In this document: positions 1 through 6,578 of the stretch, piece by piece
Position numbering within the stretch: the stretch's first letter is position 1
Layout: the number at the start of each line of letters is the position of its first letter
DNA from: an uncultured Lachnospiraceae bacterium
GTDB lineage: Bacteria; Bacillota; Clostridia; Lachnospirales; Lachnospiraceae
Direction of reading: 5' to 3'
Length of the DNA: 10,512 nucleotides
Assembly: GCA_947625995.1 (NCBI GenBank)
Contig: CANQQN010000055.1
Location: forward strand, 1-10,512
Made by a program: the position numbers and the translations under genes
The notes under the pieces: model-generated
What the model was told of the DNA's origin: nothing
The model's database searches: none
Seen by the model: the letters and a program-made list of their open reading frames with translations, nothing else

Positions 1-1033
1 AAAAAGCCGATGCCGCACAATCGCTTCCGCTGCTGCCCGTCCCGGAAACATACTCTTTTCCGTATTGGGCGGCGATATACTCCTTAGCCGCCTCTGAAGC
101 CTCCGCGGACACACGGGTGGAATCCGTACGCAGGTAAGTGATTACACCCACGGTACCGTTGCCCTTGATATCGATTCCTTCATACAATTGCTGGGCGATC
201 CGCATAGTCTTTTGAGTGGCAAAATTCAACTGCTTGGACGCCTCCTGCTGCAGGGTACTGGTAGTAAAAGGAACCGGCGCCTTTTTCGTGCGCTCTCCGT
301 TTTTCACTTCCGTTACCGTGTAGGTCTTGTTTTTCAATCCGGCAAGGATCTCGTCCATCTGTTCTCTTGACTGTATGGAAATCTTTTCTTTGTCTTTGCC
401 GTAAAATTTTGCCGTCAGGGTGCGCTTGCCGCTCTCCGGCACCAAAAGGGCGTCTAAAGACCAGTATTCTTCCGGAATAAAGGAGTTGATCTCCTCCTCC
501 CTGTCGCAGATGATCCGCAGCGCTACTGACTGTACCCGTCCCGCGCTTAAGCCCCGCTTGATCTTTTTCCAGAGCAGGGGGCTGATCCGGTAACCGACCA
601 TACGGTCCAGAACACGGCGGGCCTGTTGGGCGTCCACAAGATCCATGTTGATCTCCCGGGCGTTTTTGATCGATGCTTTTACCGCATTTTTGGTGATCTC
701 ATTGAAAGTGATCCGGTAAACCTTTTTGTCTTCAAGCTTCAGCGTATGGTACAAATGCCAGGAAATCGCTTCTCCTTCCCGGTCGGGGTCCGTTGCCAGA
801 TAGATCTTATCGGCTTTTTTTACTTCCTTACGAAGCCCTGCCAGAAGCTCCCCCTTTCCCCTGATCGTTATATATTTCGGTTCAAACCCATGTTCCACGT
901 CAATGCCCAACTGACTTTTGGGAAGGTCGCGCACATGTCCGTTTGACGCCGCCACCACATAACTGGAACCTAAAAATTTCTTGATTGTCTTCACTTTTGC
1001 CGGTGATTCCACGATCACAAGATTTCTTGCCAT
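1..1033 (-). CDS. topA: DNA topoisomerase I (type IA), N-terminal 344 residues, truncated by the window edge
   Basis: Relaxes negatively supercoiled DNA by transient single-strand cleavage through a 5'-phosphotyrosine link. The first 344 codons are visible and the rest lies beyond base 1. The TOPRIM domain covers about residues 3-115, with the catalytic Glu9 in VESPAK and the acidic triad motif DPDRE at 82-86. The QARRVLDR and GLSAGRVQS motifs of the type IA core are at 137-144 and 161-169. The active-site tyrosine is Tyr300 in GVITYLRTDS, with the usual Arg302. The start is supported by an AGGAGA site at 1042-1047, 8 nt upstream. The gene lies 18 nt after dprA and is probably co-transcribed with it. 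After Tyr300 the chain becomes Gly/Ser-rich (331-338) where family members usually approach an AHEAIRP motif. That motif is not reached inside the window, so a small lineage-specific insert is likely. The family assignment is certain. Confidence 0.97.
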   Translation of the reverse strand, partial: MARNLVIVESPAKVKTIKKFLGSSYVVAASNGHVRDLPKSQLGIDVEHGFEPKYITIRGKGELLAGLRKEVKKADKIYLATDPDREGEAISWHLYHTLKLEDKKVYRITFNEITKNAVKASIKNAREINMDLVDAQQARRVLDRMVGYRISPLLWKKIKRGLSAGRVQSVALRIICDREEEINSFIPEEYWSLDALLVPESGKRTLTAKFYGKDKEKISIQSREQMDEILAGLKNKTYTVTEVKNGERTKKAPVPFTTSTLQQEASKQLNFATQKTMRIAQQLYEGIDIKGNGTVGVITYLRTDSTRVSAEASEAAKEYIAAQYGKEYVSGTGSSGSDCAASAF

Positions 1034-1051
1034 TGACAAAATCTCCTTTTT

Positions 1052-2158
1052 TTACGGCAGAGAGCCTGCAGTCAGACAGTAATGTGACCGCTTGGCCTCT
1101 GTGATATATCCTTTTAATTGTAACGATAGCAGCGCGGACAATACCTGCGACACCGGAAGGCCTGCCGCCTCCACGATCTCATTCAGGCTTTTGGGCTGCA
1201 AATCGAGACAACTATACACCAATTTTTCTTCTGTGACAAGTGATAATTTTGTGCTTTTTGAAATATTCGTCTTTTTTTCACAGAACAGGCCCATCTCTTT
1301 TTTCAGATCTTCCACGGAAAACGCAATGCCGGCTCCCTGCGCGATCAGCCGGTTGCAGCCTGCGCTGTTGATGTCCCCTATCCGCCCGGGCACCGCGTAA
1401 ACATCCTTTCCCTGCTCCAAAGCATGCTCCGCCGTGATCAAAGATCCGCTCTTTTCTTTTGCCTCCACCACCAGCAAAAAATCCGACAATCCGCTGATGA
1501 TGCGGTTTCTCTGAGGGAAATTCTGGGGAAAAGGCTTTGTCCCCAGAGGAAATTCCGAAAGGATGCCTCCCTTTTTTTGTATGTCCGTATACAGCCGGAT
1601 ATGCGCTCTCGGATAACAAATATCTACGCCGCAGCCAAGAACGCCGAACGTGGCGCCGTCTGCATCCAGCGCCCCCTGATGAGCGTATCCGTCGATCCCG
1701 TATGCCAGACCGCTGACCACCTGTACGCCACAGGAAGCCAGTTCTTTTGCAAAATGCAGGGCGATCTCCTTTCCGTAATTGCTGCATGCCCTTGCGCCTA
1801 CAATGGCCGCGGAGGGTCTCTCGTCCGCCGGCAGCACGCCCTTGCAAAAAAGGCTGTCAGGTCCGTCTGGAAGCATCCGCAGCCGTTTCGGAAACAGCGG
1901 ATGGTCCTCCGTCACAAATGAGACCTGCTTCTCCTCCAACCGGTAATAGCTCTCCAGATCCCATGCTTTCCTGCTTTCGATTATTTTCTGTATTTGTTCT
2001 TCTTTTATACTCCTGTGCATGGACGGGATCTTTTTCAGGGCTGCGTCCGGCTGCCTGTATATCTCCTCCGCTGTCCCGAAGATCTGTTTTAACAGGCGGC
2101 GCTTTCCCGGCCCGATCCCTATATTTTGCAGATGGTTCAGCCAGTATTCATATTTCAT
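1052..2158 (-). CDS. dprA: DNA-processing protein DprA (Smf family), RecA loader in natural transformation
   Basis: 368 aa, normal full length for the family. DprA binds incoming single-stranded DNA in the cytoplasm and helps load RecA during transformation. It is also found in many bacteria not known to be transformable. An N-terminal helical (SAM/HhH-like) region covers about 1-100. The Rossmann-like DprA domain covers about 105-285, with VGARACSNYG at 120-129, SGLAYGIDGYAHQGAL at 149-164, GVLGCGVDICYP at 172-183 and FPQRNRIISG at 214-223. A C-terminal winged-helix domain (about 308-360) matches the DprA-type wHTH. The ATG at 2158 follows an AAAGGAA-like ribosome site that overlaps the comM stop region. 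The gap to comM is 18 nt and the gap to topA is 18 nt, so this is the middle gene of a comM-dprA-topA operon. No frameshift or missing motif was seen. Confidence 0.97.
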   Translation of the reverse strand: MKYEYWLNHLQNIGIGPGKRRLLKQIFGTAEEIYRQPDAALKKIPSMHRSIKEEQIQKIIESRKAWDLESYYRLEEKQVSFVTEDHPLFPKRLRMLPDGPDSLFCKGVLPADERPSAAIVGARACSNYGKEIALHFAKELASCGVQVVSGLAYGIDGYAHQGALDADGATFGVLGCGVDICYPRAHIRLYTDIQKKGGILSEFPLGTKPFPQNFPQRNRIISGLSDFLLVVEAKEKSGSLITAEHALEQGKDVYAVPGRIGDINSAGCNRLIAQGAGIAFSVEDLKKEMGLFCEKKTNISKSTKLSLVTEEKLVYSCLDLQPKSLNEIVEAAGLPVSQVLSALLSLQLKGYITEAKRSHYCLTAGSLP

Positions 2159-2176
2159 ATGTAAGATTCCTTTCTT

Positions 2177-3709
2177 TTATGTCCAGTACTTCTTGTCAAT
2201 GCTGCGATACCCTACAGCCTCCGCAAGATGCTGTTCGTCGATCTGGTCCGCGCCCTCCAGATCCGCAATGGTGCGGGCCACCTTGATGATCTTATGGTAG
2301 GCGCGGGCGCTTAAATTCAGCTTTTCAAAAGCGCTGTTCAACAGCTTTTCCTGTCTGCTCCCAAGCGGACAGTATTTTTTGACTGCGCCGGCCGGCAGTT
2401 CGGAATTGAAGCTGTACGGGGCGTCCGCATAGCGCTTTTCCTGCATTTTTTTCGCCTTGATCACCCGCCTTCTGATATCCGCCGAGGATTCCCCTCCCCC
2501 GCTTTTTACCAATTGGCGATAATCCAGTCTGGGCGTCTCCACGCAGAGATCCAGCCGGTCTAACAGCGGCTGGCTGATCTTTCCCAGATAACTGTTGATC
2601 TCCCGCATGGTGCAGGTACACCGCGTCCTGTCCGGAAAATACCCGCACTTGCAGGGATTCATAGCTGCCACCAGCATAAAATCCGCAGGATAGGTAAAAG
2701 TCCCTTCCAGTCTGGAGATCACGATCTGCTTGTCCTCCAGAGGCTGCCGCATCAGATCCAGCGTCGTCTTCTGAAATTCTGTCAGTTCATCCAGAAACAG
2801 CACGCCCCGGCTGGCCAGACTGATCTCCCCCGGACGCGGATACCGTCCGCCTCCCGTAAGCGCCGTGGCGGTAATGGTATGATGGGGAAATCGAAAAGGG
2901 CGCCGTGTGATCAGCGGATGATCTGCCGGCAGTAACCCGGCCACACTGTAGATTTTTGTGATCTCCAGACTTTCTTCATAATCTAAAGGCGGCAGTATGG
3001 TGGGGATCCTGCGGGCGATCATCGTTTTCCCGGCTCCGGGCGGGCCGATCAGCAAAAGATTGTGAAAACCGGCTGCCGCGATCTCTGCGCCCCTTTTCAC
3101 GCTCTCCTGACCAAGAAGCTCGCCGAAATCTTCCTCATAGGCCTTCTCATTTTCAATTTTCTCCGAAAGGTCCTCCGTTTCCTCAACCGCCTCTGTTTTT
3201 TTCCCTGTCAGCACTTCCATTGTCTCTGTCAGCGTCTCCACTCCGATACAAAGGACGCCGTGAACCAGTTTTCCTTCCTTTACATTTTGTTTCGGCAATA
3301 TGCAGCGGCATATCCCCGCCTCCTTTGCCGCCATAACGATTGGCAGGATTCCTTTCACAGGGCGCACTTTACCGTTAAGACTCAGTTCCCCGATGAACAG
3401 CGTGTCAAAAAGAGCTTCCTCAGGAATACGCCCAAGTCCGCTGAGGACTGCAATCGCAATGGGCAGGTCAAAGGCCGCCCCCTCTTTTTTTACATCTGCC
3501 GGAGAGAGATTCACGGTGATCCGTTTTGGCGGAAGCGGCATGCCGCAATTGCGAAGGGCCGTCCGCACCCGCTCTTTCGCTTCCCGCACCTCGCAGCCAA
3601 GAAAACCTACCATGTCAAACAAAGGCATACCGTCGCTTATGTCCGCCTCCACATTGATCATCCGGCAGGACAGACCGATCACCGTTGCCGAGCGTACATT
3701 TCTGTACAT
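2177..3709 (-). CDS. comM: YifB/ComM-family AAA+ ATPase (Mg-chelatase-like, competence-associated)
   Basis: 510 aa from the chosen start. Family members have an N-terminal Lon-S16-like fold, a Mg-chelatase AAA+ domain and a C-terminal Mg-chelatase domain. In Vibrio and Haemophilus ComM is a hexameric helicase promoting branch migration during transformation. Its role in Clostridia is inferred from that. Visible here are the N-terminal domain (about 1-165), an acidic Glu/Lys-rich linker (about 170-195), Walker A GPPGAGKT at 222-229, Walker B VLFLDE at 303-308, a Cys-rich NPCKCGYF element at 351-358 followed by two more Cys, and the C-terminal domain (about 396-503). An in-frame ATG at 3730 would add 7 residues, but the AGGAGG at 3717-3722 lies inside that extension, 7 nt before the ATG at 3709, so 3709 is the start. 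First gene of the operon with dprA and topA, with a strong promoter about 90 nt upstream. Confidence 0.96.
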   Translation of the reverse strand: MYRNVRSATVIGLSCRMINVEADISDGMPLFDMVGFLGCEVREAKERVRTALRNCGMPLPPKRITVNLSPADVKKEGAAFDLPIAIAVLSGLGRIPEEALFDTLFIGELSLNGKVRPVKGILPIVMAAKEAGICRCILPKQNVKEGKLVHGVLCIGVETLTETMEVLTGKKTEAVEETEDLSEKIENEKAYEEDFGELLGQESVKRGAEIAAAGFHNLLLIGPPGAGKTMIARRIPTILPPLDYEESLEITKIYSVAGLLPADHPLITRRPFRFPHHTITATALTGGGRYPRPGEISLASRGVLFLDELTEFQKTTLDLMRQPLEDKQIVISRLEGTFTYPADFMLVAAMNPCKCGYFPDRTRCTCTMREINSYLGKISQPLLDRLDLCVETPRLDYRQLVKSGGGESSADIRRRVIKAKKMQEKRYADAPYSFNSELPAGAVKKYCPLGSRQEKLLNSAFEKLNLSARAYHKIIKVARTIADLEGADQIDEQHLAEAVGYRSIDKKYWT

Positions 3710-3716
3710 AGAAGTT

Positions 3717-3722
3717 CCTCCT
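3717..3722 (-). promoter_or_regulatory. Ribosome binding site that fixes the comM start
   Basis: A perfect AGGAGG on the minus strand lies 7 nt upstream of the ATG at 3709. It would be inside the coding region if translation began at the upstream ATG at 3730, which has no comparable site. This decides the comM start. Confidence 0.9.
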
Positions 3723-3734
3723 TTTTGCAAACAA

Positions 3735-3770
3735 ATAGCGCCGGCAGCCTACTTCCGCTTCCAGCGCTAT
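3735..3770 (-). promoter_or_regulatory. Hairpin in the comM leader, possible attenuator
   Basis: Between the predicted transcription start (about 3792) and the comM ribosome site, ATAGCGC (3764-3770 read on minus) pairs with GCGCTAT (3735-3741). After one mismatch, GG/CC pairs further inside. The loop is about 20 nt. Downstream on the minus strand comes TTTGTTTGC, an interrupted U-rich run. This could be a weak terminator or attenuator, or simply a 5' stabilising hairpin. The pairing is seen. Any regulatory role is inference. Confidence 0.4.
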
Positions 3771-3798
3771 CTTTTGTGATTGTATTCTTATTGTATAT

Positions 3799-3827
3799 AG
3801 TATACATTACTTTTCAGATTTTGTAAA
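3799..3827 (-). promoter_or_regulatory. Sigma-A-type promoter of the comM-dprA-topA operon
   Basis: On the minus strand, -35 TTTACA (3822-3827) and -10 TATACT (3799-3804) are separated by exactly 17 nt. Transcription would start near 3792, giving a leader of about 80 nt before the comM ATG. The promoter lies just downstream of the two rubredoxin terminators, as expected for an independent transcription unit. Confidence 0.75.
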
Positions 3828-3854
3828 CATAAAATTATGTTTTTGACAATATAC

Positions 3855-3882
3855 AAAAAAGTGTCGATCGGCGGCGACACTT
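3855..3882 (-). terminator. Second (distal) rho-independent terminator after the rubredoxin gene
   Basis: Read on the minus strand, AAGTGTCG (rc of 3875-3882) pairs with CGACACTT (rc of 3859-3866), an 8-bp stem with an 8-nt loop. It is followed directly by a run of T residues (rc of 3855-3860). It lies about 40 nt beyond the first terminator and just upstream of the comM promoter, so it probably acts as a back-up insulator. Confidence 0.6.
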
Positions 3883-3922
3883 CGCCGTCCATTCACTTGG
3901 CTTGCGCATTTTCCTATTGCAC

Positions 3923-3960
3923 AAAAAAAGCGCCACAGAAAATTCTTGCAGCGCCTTTTT
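3923..3960 (-). terminator. Rho-independent terminator of the rubredoxin gene
   Basis: About 13 nt after the rubredoxin stop codon. On the minus strand, AAAAAGGCGCTGCA pairs with TGTGGCGCTTTTTT. The GCGC core is flanked by A/T pairs and a few G-U wobbles, around a loop of about 9 nt, and the structure ends in a T run. The A run on the opposite side makes it potentially bidirectional, but no plus-strand gene ends here. Confidence 0.75.
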
Positions 3961-3973
3961 CCACTCACAATCT

Positions 3974-4132
3974 TTATTCTGCTGTGGCAAACTGGTCCTT
4001 GCCTACCCCGCAGAGAGGGCATTCAAAATCTTCGGGAATGTCTTCCCATTTTGTGCCGGGTTCAATGCCGCCCTCAGGATAACCTGCCTCCTCGTCATAT
4101 TCCCAGCCGCAAACTTCACATACATATTTCAT
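3974..4132 (-). CDS. Rubredoxin
   Basis: 52 aa, the classic rubredoxin length. It is a small cytoplasmic electron carrier holding one iron in four cysteines, used in anaerobes with partners such as rubrerythrin and other oxygen- or peroxide-detoxifying systems. The ligands are visible: Cys5 and Cys8 in CEVCGW, and Cys38 and Cys41 in CPLCGVGKD. The conserved aromatic and Gly positions (YDEEAGYPEGG, about 12-22) are also present. The chosen ATG at 4132 has an AGGCGG site 8 nt upstream (4141-4146). Upstream in-frame ATGs, reaching to 4219, would add about 29 residues that do not look like rubredoxin, and would pass through the promoter. The gene appears monocistronic, with its own promoter and tandem terminators. 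No redox partner is encoded in the window, so the partner is unknown. Confidence 0.96.
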   Translation of the reverse strand: MKYVCEVCGWEYDEEAGYPEGGIEPGTKWEDIPEDFECPLCGVGKDQFATAE

Positions 4133-4187
4133 CACACATACCGCCTTTCTTTTATCTCCGGCAACAGAAATCATTGCTTTCCTGTAC

Positions 4188-4196
4188 AGTATAGCA
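4188..4196 (-). promoter_or_regulatory. Extended -10 promoter of the rubredoxin gene
   Basis: Minus strand TGC-TATACT: the -10 TATACT is at 4188-4193, preceded by the TG of an extended -10 (4194-4196). No good -35 stands at 17 nt (TGGCTT), and the best TTG match is at about 20 nt, so the extended -10 probably compensates. The -35 zone falls in the terminator of the upstream operon, so the two signals are tightly packed. Confidence 0.6.
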
Positions 4197-4207
4197 TACC
4201 CATTTTT

Positions 4208-4257
4208 AAAAAGCCACAATCATTTTCCGGTTTTTCTATGTTTTTCTATGTTGTGGC
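4208..4257 (-). terminator. Long-loop terminator of the degV / threonine-aldolase operon
   Basis: About 35 nt after the stop of the PLP enzyme gene. On the minus strand GCCACAA (rc of 4251-4257) pairs with TTGTGGC (rc of 4213-4219), and a T run follows. The loop is unusually long (31 nt) and contains a perfect tandem repeat of a 10-base unit (TTTTTCTATG on plus, 4231-4250). A+T flanks on both sides could allow weak action in either direction. Confidence 0.55.
4231..4250. repeat. Perfect tandem duplication of a 10-base unit in a terminator loop
   Basis: Two exact head-to-tail copies of TTTTTCTATG. They occupy most of the loop of the terminator at 4208-4257. Probably slippage in an unconstrained loop. 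Confidence 0.8.
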
Positions 4258-4292
4258 AATTTTTGTTACTTTCTGGCCGCTCCCGCAAAACA

Positions 4293-5327
4293 TCAGAGCA
4301 ACTCCACAAGCCTGTGGATCTCCTCTTCCTTTGTGGCCCAGCTTGTGGCGAACCTTACAACCGTATGACTTTCATCAAGCTTCTCCCAAAAACTAAAGAC
4401 CACTTCTTTTTTCAGTTCCTCCATTTTGGAATTTTCCAGAATGATAAACTGCTGGTTTGTGGGAGAATCCAGAAAAAAGGAATATCCCTTTCTGCGGAAG
4501 CCCTCCTTCAGAAGTTCCGCCATCCGGATGGCATGACTGCTGATCTGAAAATAAAGGTCGTCTGTAAACAATACATCAAACTGCAGTCCAAGAAGACGGC
4601 CCTTTGCCAACAGCGCCCCGTGCTGCTTGACTACCGTAAGAAAATGGGGCGGCATATTGTTTTTGGGGAACACCACCGCTTCTCCGCACAGCGCGCCCAC
4701 CTTGGTGCCGCCGATATAAAACACGTCGCAGCACCGGGCAATATCCGACAGCGTCACGTCTGTTTCCGGGCTCATAAGGCCATAGCCAAGACGGGCGCCG
4801 TCCATGTACAGCGGGATATGGAACCTGCCGCAGATCTCGGACAGCTTTTCCAGTTCTGCTCTGCTGTAAAGCGTGCCGTACTCGGTGGGATGAGAGATGT
4901 AGACCATGCCCGGAAACACCATATGCTCATGGTTTTCATCCTGCCAGAAGCCCTGCAGAAACGTCTCCAGTTCTTCCGCGGCTATCTTTCCCTCGTGCTG
5001 GGGAAGCGAAAGCACTTTGTGGCCGGTATACTCGATCGCTCCGGCTTCATGCTGATTTACATGTCCGGTCTGCGGGGATACCACGCCCTCATAAGATTTT
5101 AACATGGCGTCGATGACCACCGCGTTTGTCTGGGTGCCGCCCACCAGAAACATAACCTGCCCTTCGGGACACCCACAGGCCGCCCGTATCTTCTCCGCCG
5201 CCCGGCTGCAGTAACCGTCACTTCCGTAACCCGGCAGTTGTTCCTCATTTGTCTGCGCAAGGCGCTGCAAGATCTTTTCATGGGCACCTTCCGCGTAATC
5301 GTTTTCAAAAAATAATCTTTCTTTCAT
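4293..5327 (-). CDS. Threonine-aldolase-like PLP enzyme (beta-eliminating lyase family, fold type I)
   Basis: 344 aa, usual length for low-specificity L-threonine aldolases (LtaE type), which cleave threonine or allo-threonine to glycine and acetaldehyde in the cytoplasm. Fold-type-I features visible: GGTQTN at 63-68 (phosphate-binding turn), His89 and His93 in GHVNQHEAGAIE (a His here stacks on the cofactor in aldolases), SHPTEYGTLYS at 145-155, DGARLGYGL at 176-184 (Asp to the pyridine N, Arg to the substrate carboxylate), and the likely Schiff-base Lys209 in YIGGTKVGALCGE. The family also contains beta-eliminating lyases and uncharacterised aldolase-like proteins, so the exact substrate is open. 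The ATG at 5327 follows a GAAGGGA-like site. The gene lies 32 nt after degV, presumably in the same transcript, and is followed by a terminator. Confidence 0.88.
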   Translation of the reverse strand: MKERLFFENDYAEGAHEKILQRLAQTNEEQLPGYGSDGYCSRAAEKIRAACGCPEGQVMFLVGGTQTNAVVIDAMLKSYEGVVSPQTGHVNQHEAGAIEYTGHKVLSLPQHEGKIAAEELETFLQGFWQDENHEHMVFPGMVYISHPTEYGTLYSRAELEKLSEICGRFHIPLYMDGARLGYGLMSPETDVTLSDIARCCDVFYIGGTKVGALCGEAVVFPKNNMPPHFLTVVKQHGALLAKGRLLGLQFDVLFTDDLYFQISSHAIRMAELLKEGFRRKGYSFFLDSPTNQQFIILENSKMEELKKEVVFSFWEKLDESHTVVRFATSWATKEEEIHRLVELL

Positions 5328-5359
5328 AGGATCCCTTCCCTATCTGTTTTTACACGCTG

Positions 5360-6232
5360 TCACGACAAGCCGGCGCTTCCGTTTTCATTTTCTATGAACA
5401 ACACGCCCAGCGTACCCGGGCCACAATGGCTGGATACCACACCTCCAGCCCGTGTTTCTAAGATCTCATCAAAAATATGCAGGCTCTCCAGATAATCGTA
5501 AACCTTCTGCACCACTTCCCTGCGGCAACCTGAATGGGTGATAAACACCCGCGAAGGATCCGCATGCTTCAGCGATTCTTCCATATCCTCGACATAGTGC
5601 AGGATCACCTTATCCAGACTGCCCCTATATTTTTTGGAAGCACCCATCTCCCCGTCCTTCACCTCGATCTTCGGATGAAGCTTCAGGGCGCTGCCTGCCA
5701 GTGCGGAAAGACCGCTGCATCTGCCGCCTCTGTATAGATAAAGCAGCGTGTCCACCACAAAGCTTGCCCGCACTTTGGGCCGCAGGGCCTCTACAATGTC
5801 CGCGATCTCCCCGGCGGTTTTTCCCTCCTGTGCCAATATGGCCGCTTTTACCACCAGAAGACCGATCCCGGTAGACAGATTCTCCGAATCGATGACCGTA
5901 ACCTGCTCCTCCGCGCCCAGCTTCTGCGCCGCCAGCTTCATCACATTTCCCGACGCGGACATTGTGCCCGAAATGGAAAAGCAGACGATCTGCCTGCCGG
6001 CCTCCAGAAAGGGTTGAAAGATCTCAACCGCACGGTCGATGGACGGCGCCGACGTTTTCGGCGTAGCTTTCTGCTCCTCAGCCCACCGGTAGATCTCCTC
6101 CGGCGTAAGCGTAACCCCATCCTCATATTCCCGTTCACCCAGCAAAATATGCAGCGGCAAAATCGAAATATCGTATCTTTTTACTAATTCTTCAGACAAG
6201 TCGCAAGTACTGTCCGCAATGATCTTTACCAT
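5360..6232 (-). CDS. DegV family protein (fatty-acid-binding, FakB-like)
   Basis: 290 aa, full length for the DegV family (about 280-290). DegV proteins bind a long-chain fatty acid between two domains. Some (FakB) present it to the kinase FakA, which phosphorylates it for phospholipid synthesis. Others have no assigned partner. Motifs seen: ADSTCDL at 6-12, TSAPS at 60-64, ISGTMSASGN at 87-96 (the fatty-acid-carboxylate-binding Ser/Thr region), DTLLYLYRGGR at 161-171 and the C-terminal SSHCGPGTLGVLF at 267-279. The ATG at 6232 has a GGAGG site 5 nt upstream. First gene of a two-gene operon with the PLP enzyme. No fakA (DAK-type) gene is in the window, so FakB activity is only inferred from the family. 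Gene-level confidence is high; precise lipid and role are uncertain. Confidence 0.95.
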   Translation of the reverse strand: MVKIIADSTCDLSEELVKRYDISILPLHILLGEREYEDGVTLTPEEIYRWAEEQKATPKTSAPSIDRAVEIFQPFLEAGRQIVCFSISGTMSASGNVMKLAAQKLGAEEQVTVIDSENLSTGIGLLVVKAAILAQEGKTAGEIADIVEALRPKVRASFVVDTLLYLYRGGRCSGLSALAGSALKLHPKIEVKDGEMGASKKYRGSLDKVILHYVEDMEESLKHADPSRVFITHSGCRREVVQKVYDYLESLHIFDEILETRAGGVVSSHCGPGTLGVLFIENENGSAGLS

Positions 6233-6318
6233 AGCTTCCTCCAGTCAGTGTCATGAATCTTCAAAACCGTTTACGAACCCTGCAACGGTCTCTTCACTTA
6301 CTCTTTCTATTACATACA

Positions 6319-6346
6319 ATTATACAGTTTTTTCTTTATTCTACAA
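6319..6346 (-). promoter_or_regulatory. Promoter of the degV operon
   Basis: Minus strand: a perfect -10 TATAAT (6319-6324) with a partial -35 TTGTAG (6341-6346) 16 nt upstream. Transcription would start near 6312, giving a leader of about 80 nt. That leader holds a 6-bp hairpin, ACCGTT/AACGGT (6266-6271 with 6284-6289, 12-nt loop), with no evident terminator tail. Confidence 0.65.
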
Positions 6347-6439
6347 GTATCCATTTCCTGAAATTTTTCTCATTGGCATTGTTTGCGATCCGCGTACAGG
6401 TTGTCCGGCACACGGAAACCGATCTGTCCCCATTCCTTC

Positions 6440-6468
6440 TTGCAAGCGCAGATCACTTGGGCTATAAT
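6440..6468 (+). promoter_or_regulatory. Near-consensus promoter of the carbonic anhydrase gene
   Basis: TTGCAA (6440-6445) and TATAAT (6463-6468) are separated by 17 nt, the best sigma-A match in the window. Transcription would start near 6475. It diverges from the degV promoter about 100 nt away. Confidence 0.75.
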
Positions 6469-6474
6469 CTATTA

Positions 6475-6578
6475 GGAACGTTTTATCTCCATACTGAATT
6501 TCCATAGGTGGCGTTCCCTCCCCTGCAGGGCAAAGCTCCCCAAGGGGCATCAGATCCAGACAGAAAGGCGGCCTCTAT
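6475..6578 (+). promoter_or_regulatory. Structured leader of the carbonic anhydrase mRNA
   Basis: About 104 nt between the predicted start and the ATG. It holds a perfect 10-bp palindrome, CCCTGCAGGG (6521-6530), followed by C- and G-runs (CCCC 6538-6541, GGGG 6544-6547) that could pair in alternative ways with the upstream CCCTCCCC. An AAGGCGG ribosome site (6565-6571) lies 7 nt before the ATG. It does not match a riboswitch class I recognise. A regulatory role is speculation. Confidence 0.35.

Larger units (their letters stand above)
6233..6578. other. Divergent intergenic region between degV and the carbonic anhydrase gene
   Basis: 346 nt without a convincing gene. It contains the degV promoter and leader on the minus strand (6233-6346) and a near-consensus promoter plus leader for the carbonic anhydrase on the plus strand (6440-6578). 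The middle part, 6350-6438, shows no feature I can name. A short minus-strand reading frame crosses it (see rejected items). Confidence 0.7.

Noticed and set aside
3710..3730. Longer comM start at the ATG at 3730
   Set aside because: The extra 7 codons contain the AGGAGG that serves the ATG at 3709. The family N-terminus begins with the MYRNV-type sequence.
3062..3826. Plus-strand open frame of 254 codons
   Set aside because: Antisense to comM, including its Walker A region, and its 3' part runs through the comM promoter. The protein is Cys/His-rich, as expected of an antisense shadow.
4133..4219. N-terminal extension of rubredoxin
   Set aside because: The added residues cross the -10 promoter element and do not resemble rubredoxin. 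The ATG at 4132 has its own ribosome site and gives a standard 52-residue protein.
4248..5102. Plus-strand open frame of 284 codons
   Set aside because: Exactly antisense to the PLP enzyme gene, which has clear family motifs. No ribosome site or family resemblance seen.
6341..6550. Minus-strand frame of 69 codons between degV and carbonic anhydrase
   Set aside because: Its end overlaps the degV promoter and its middle covers the strong plus-strand promoter of the carbonic anhydrase. There is no well-placed ribosome site for its internal ATG, and the second half has no protein-like pattern.
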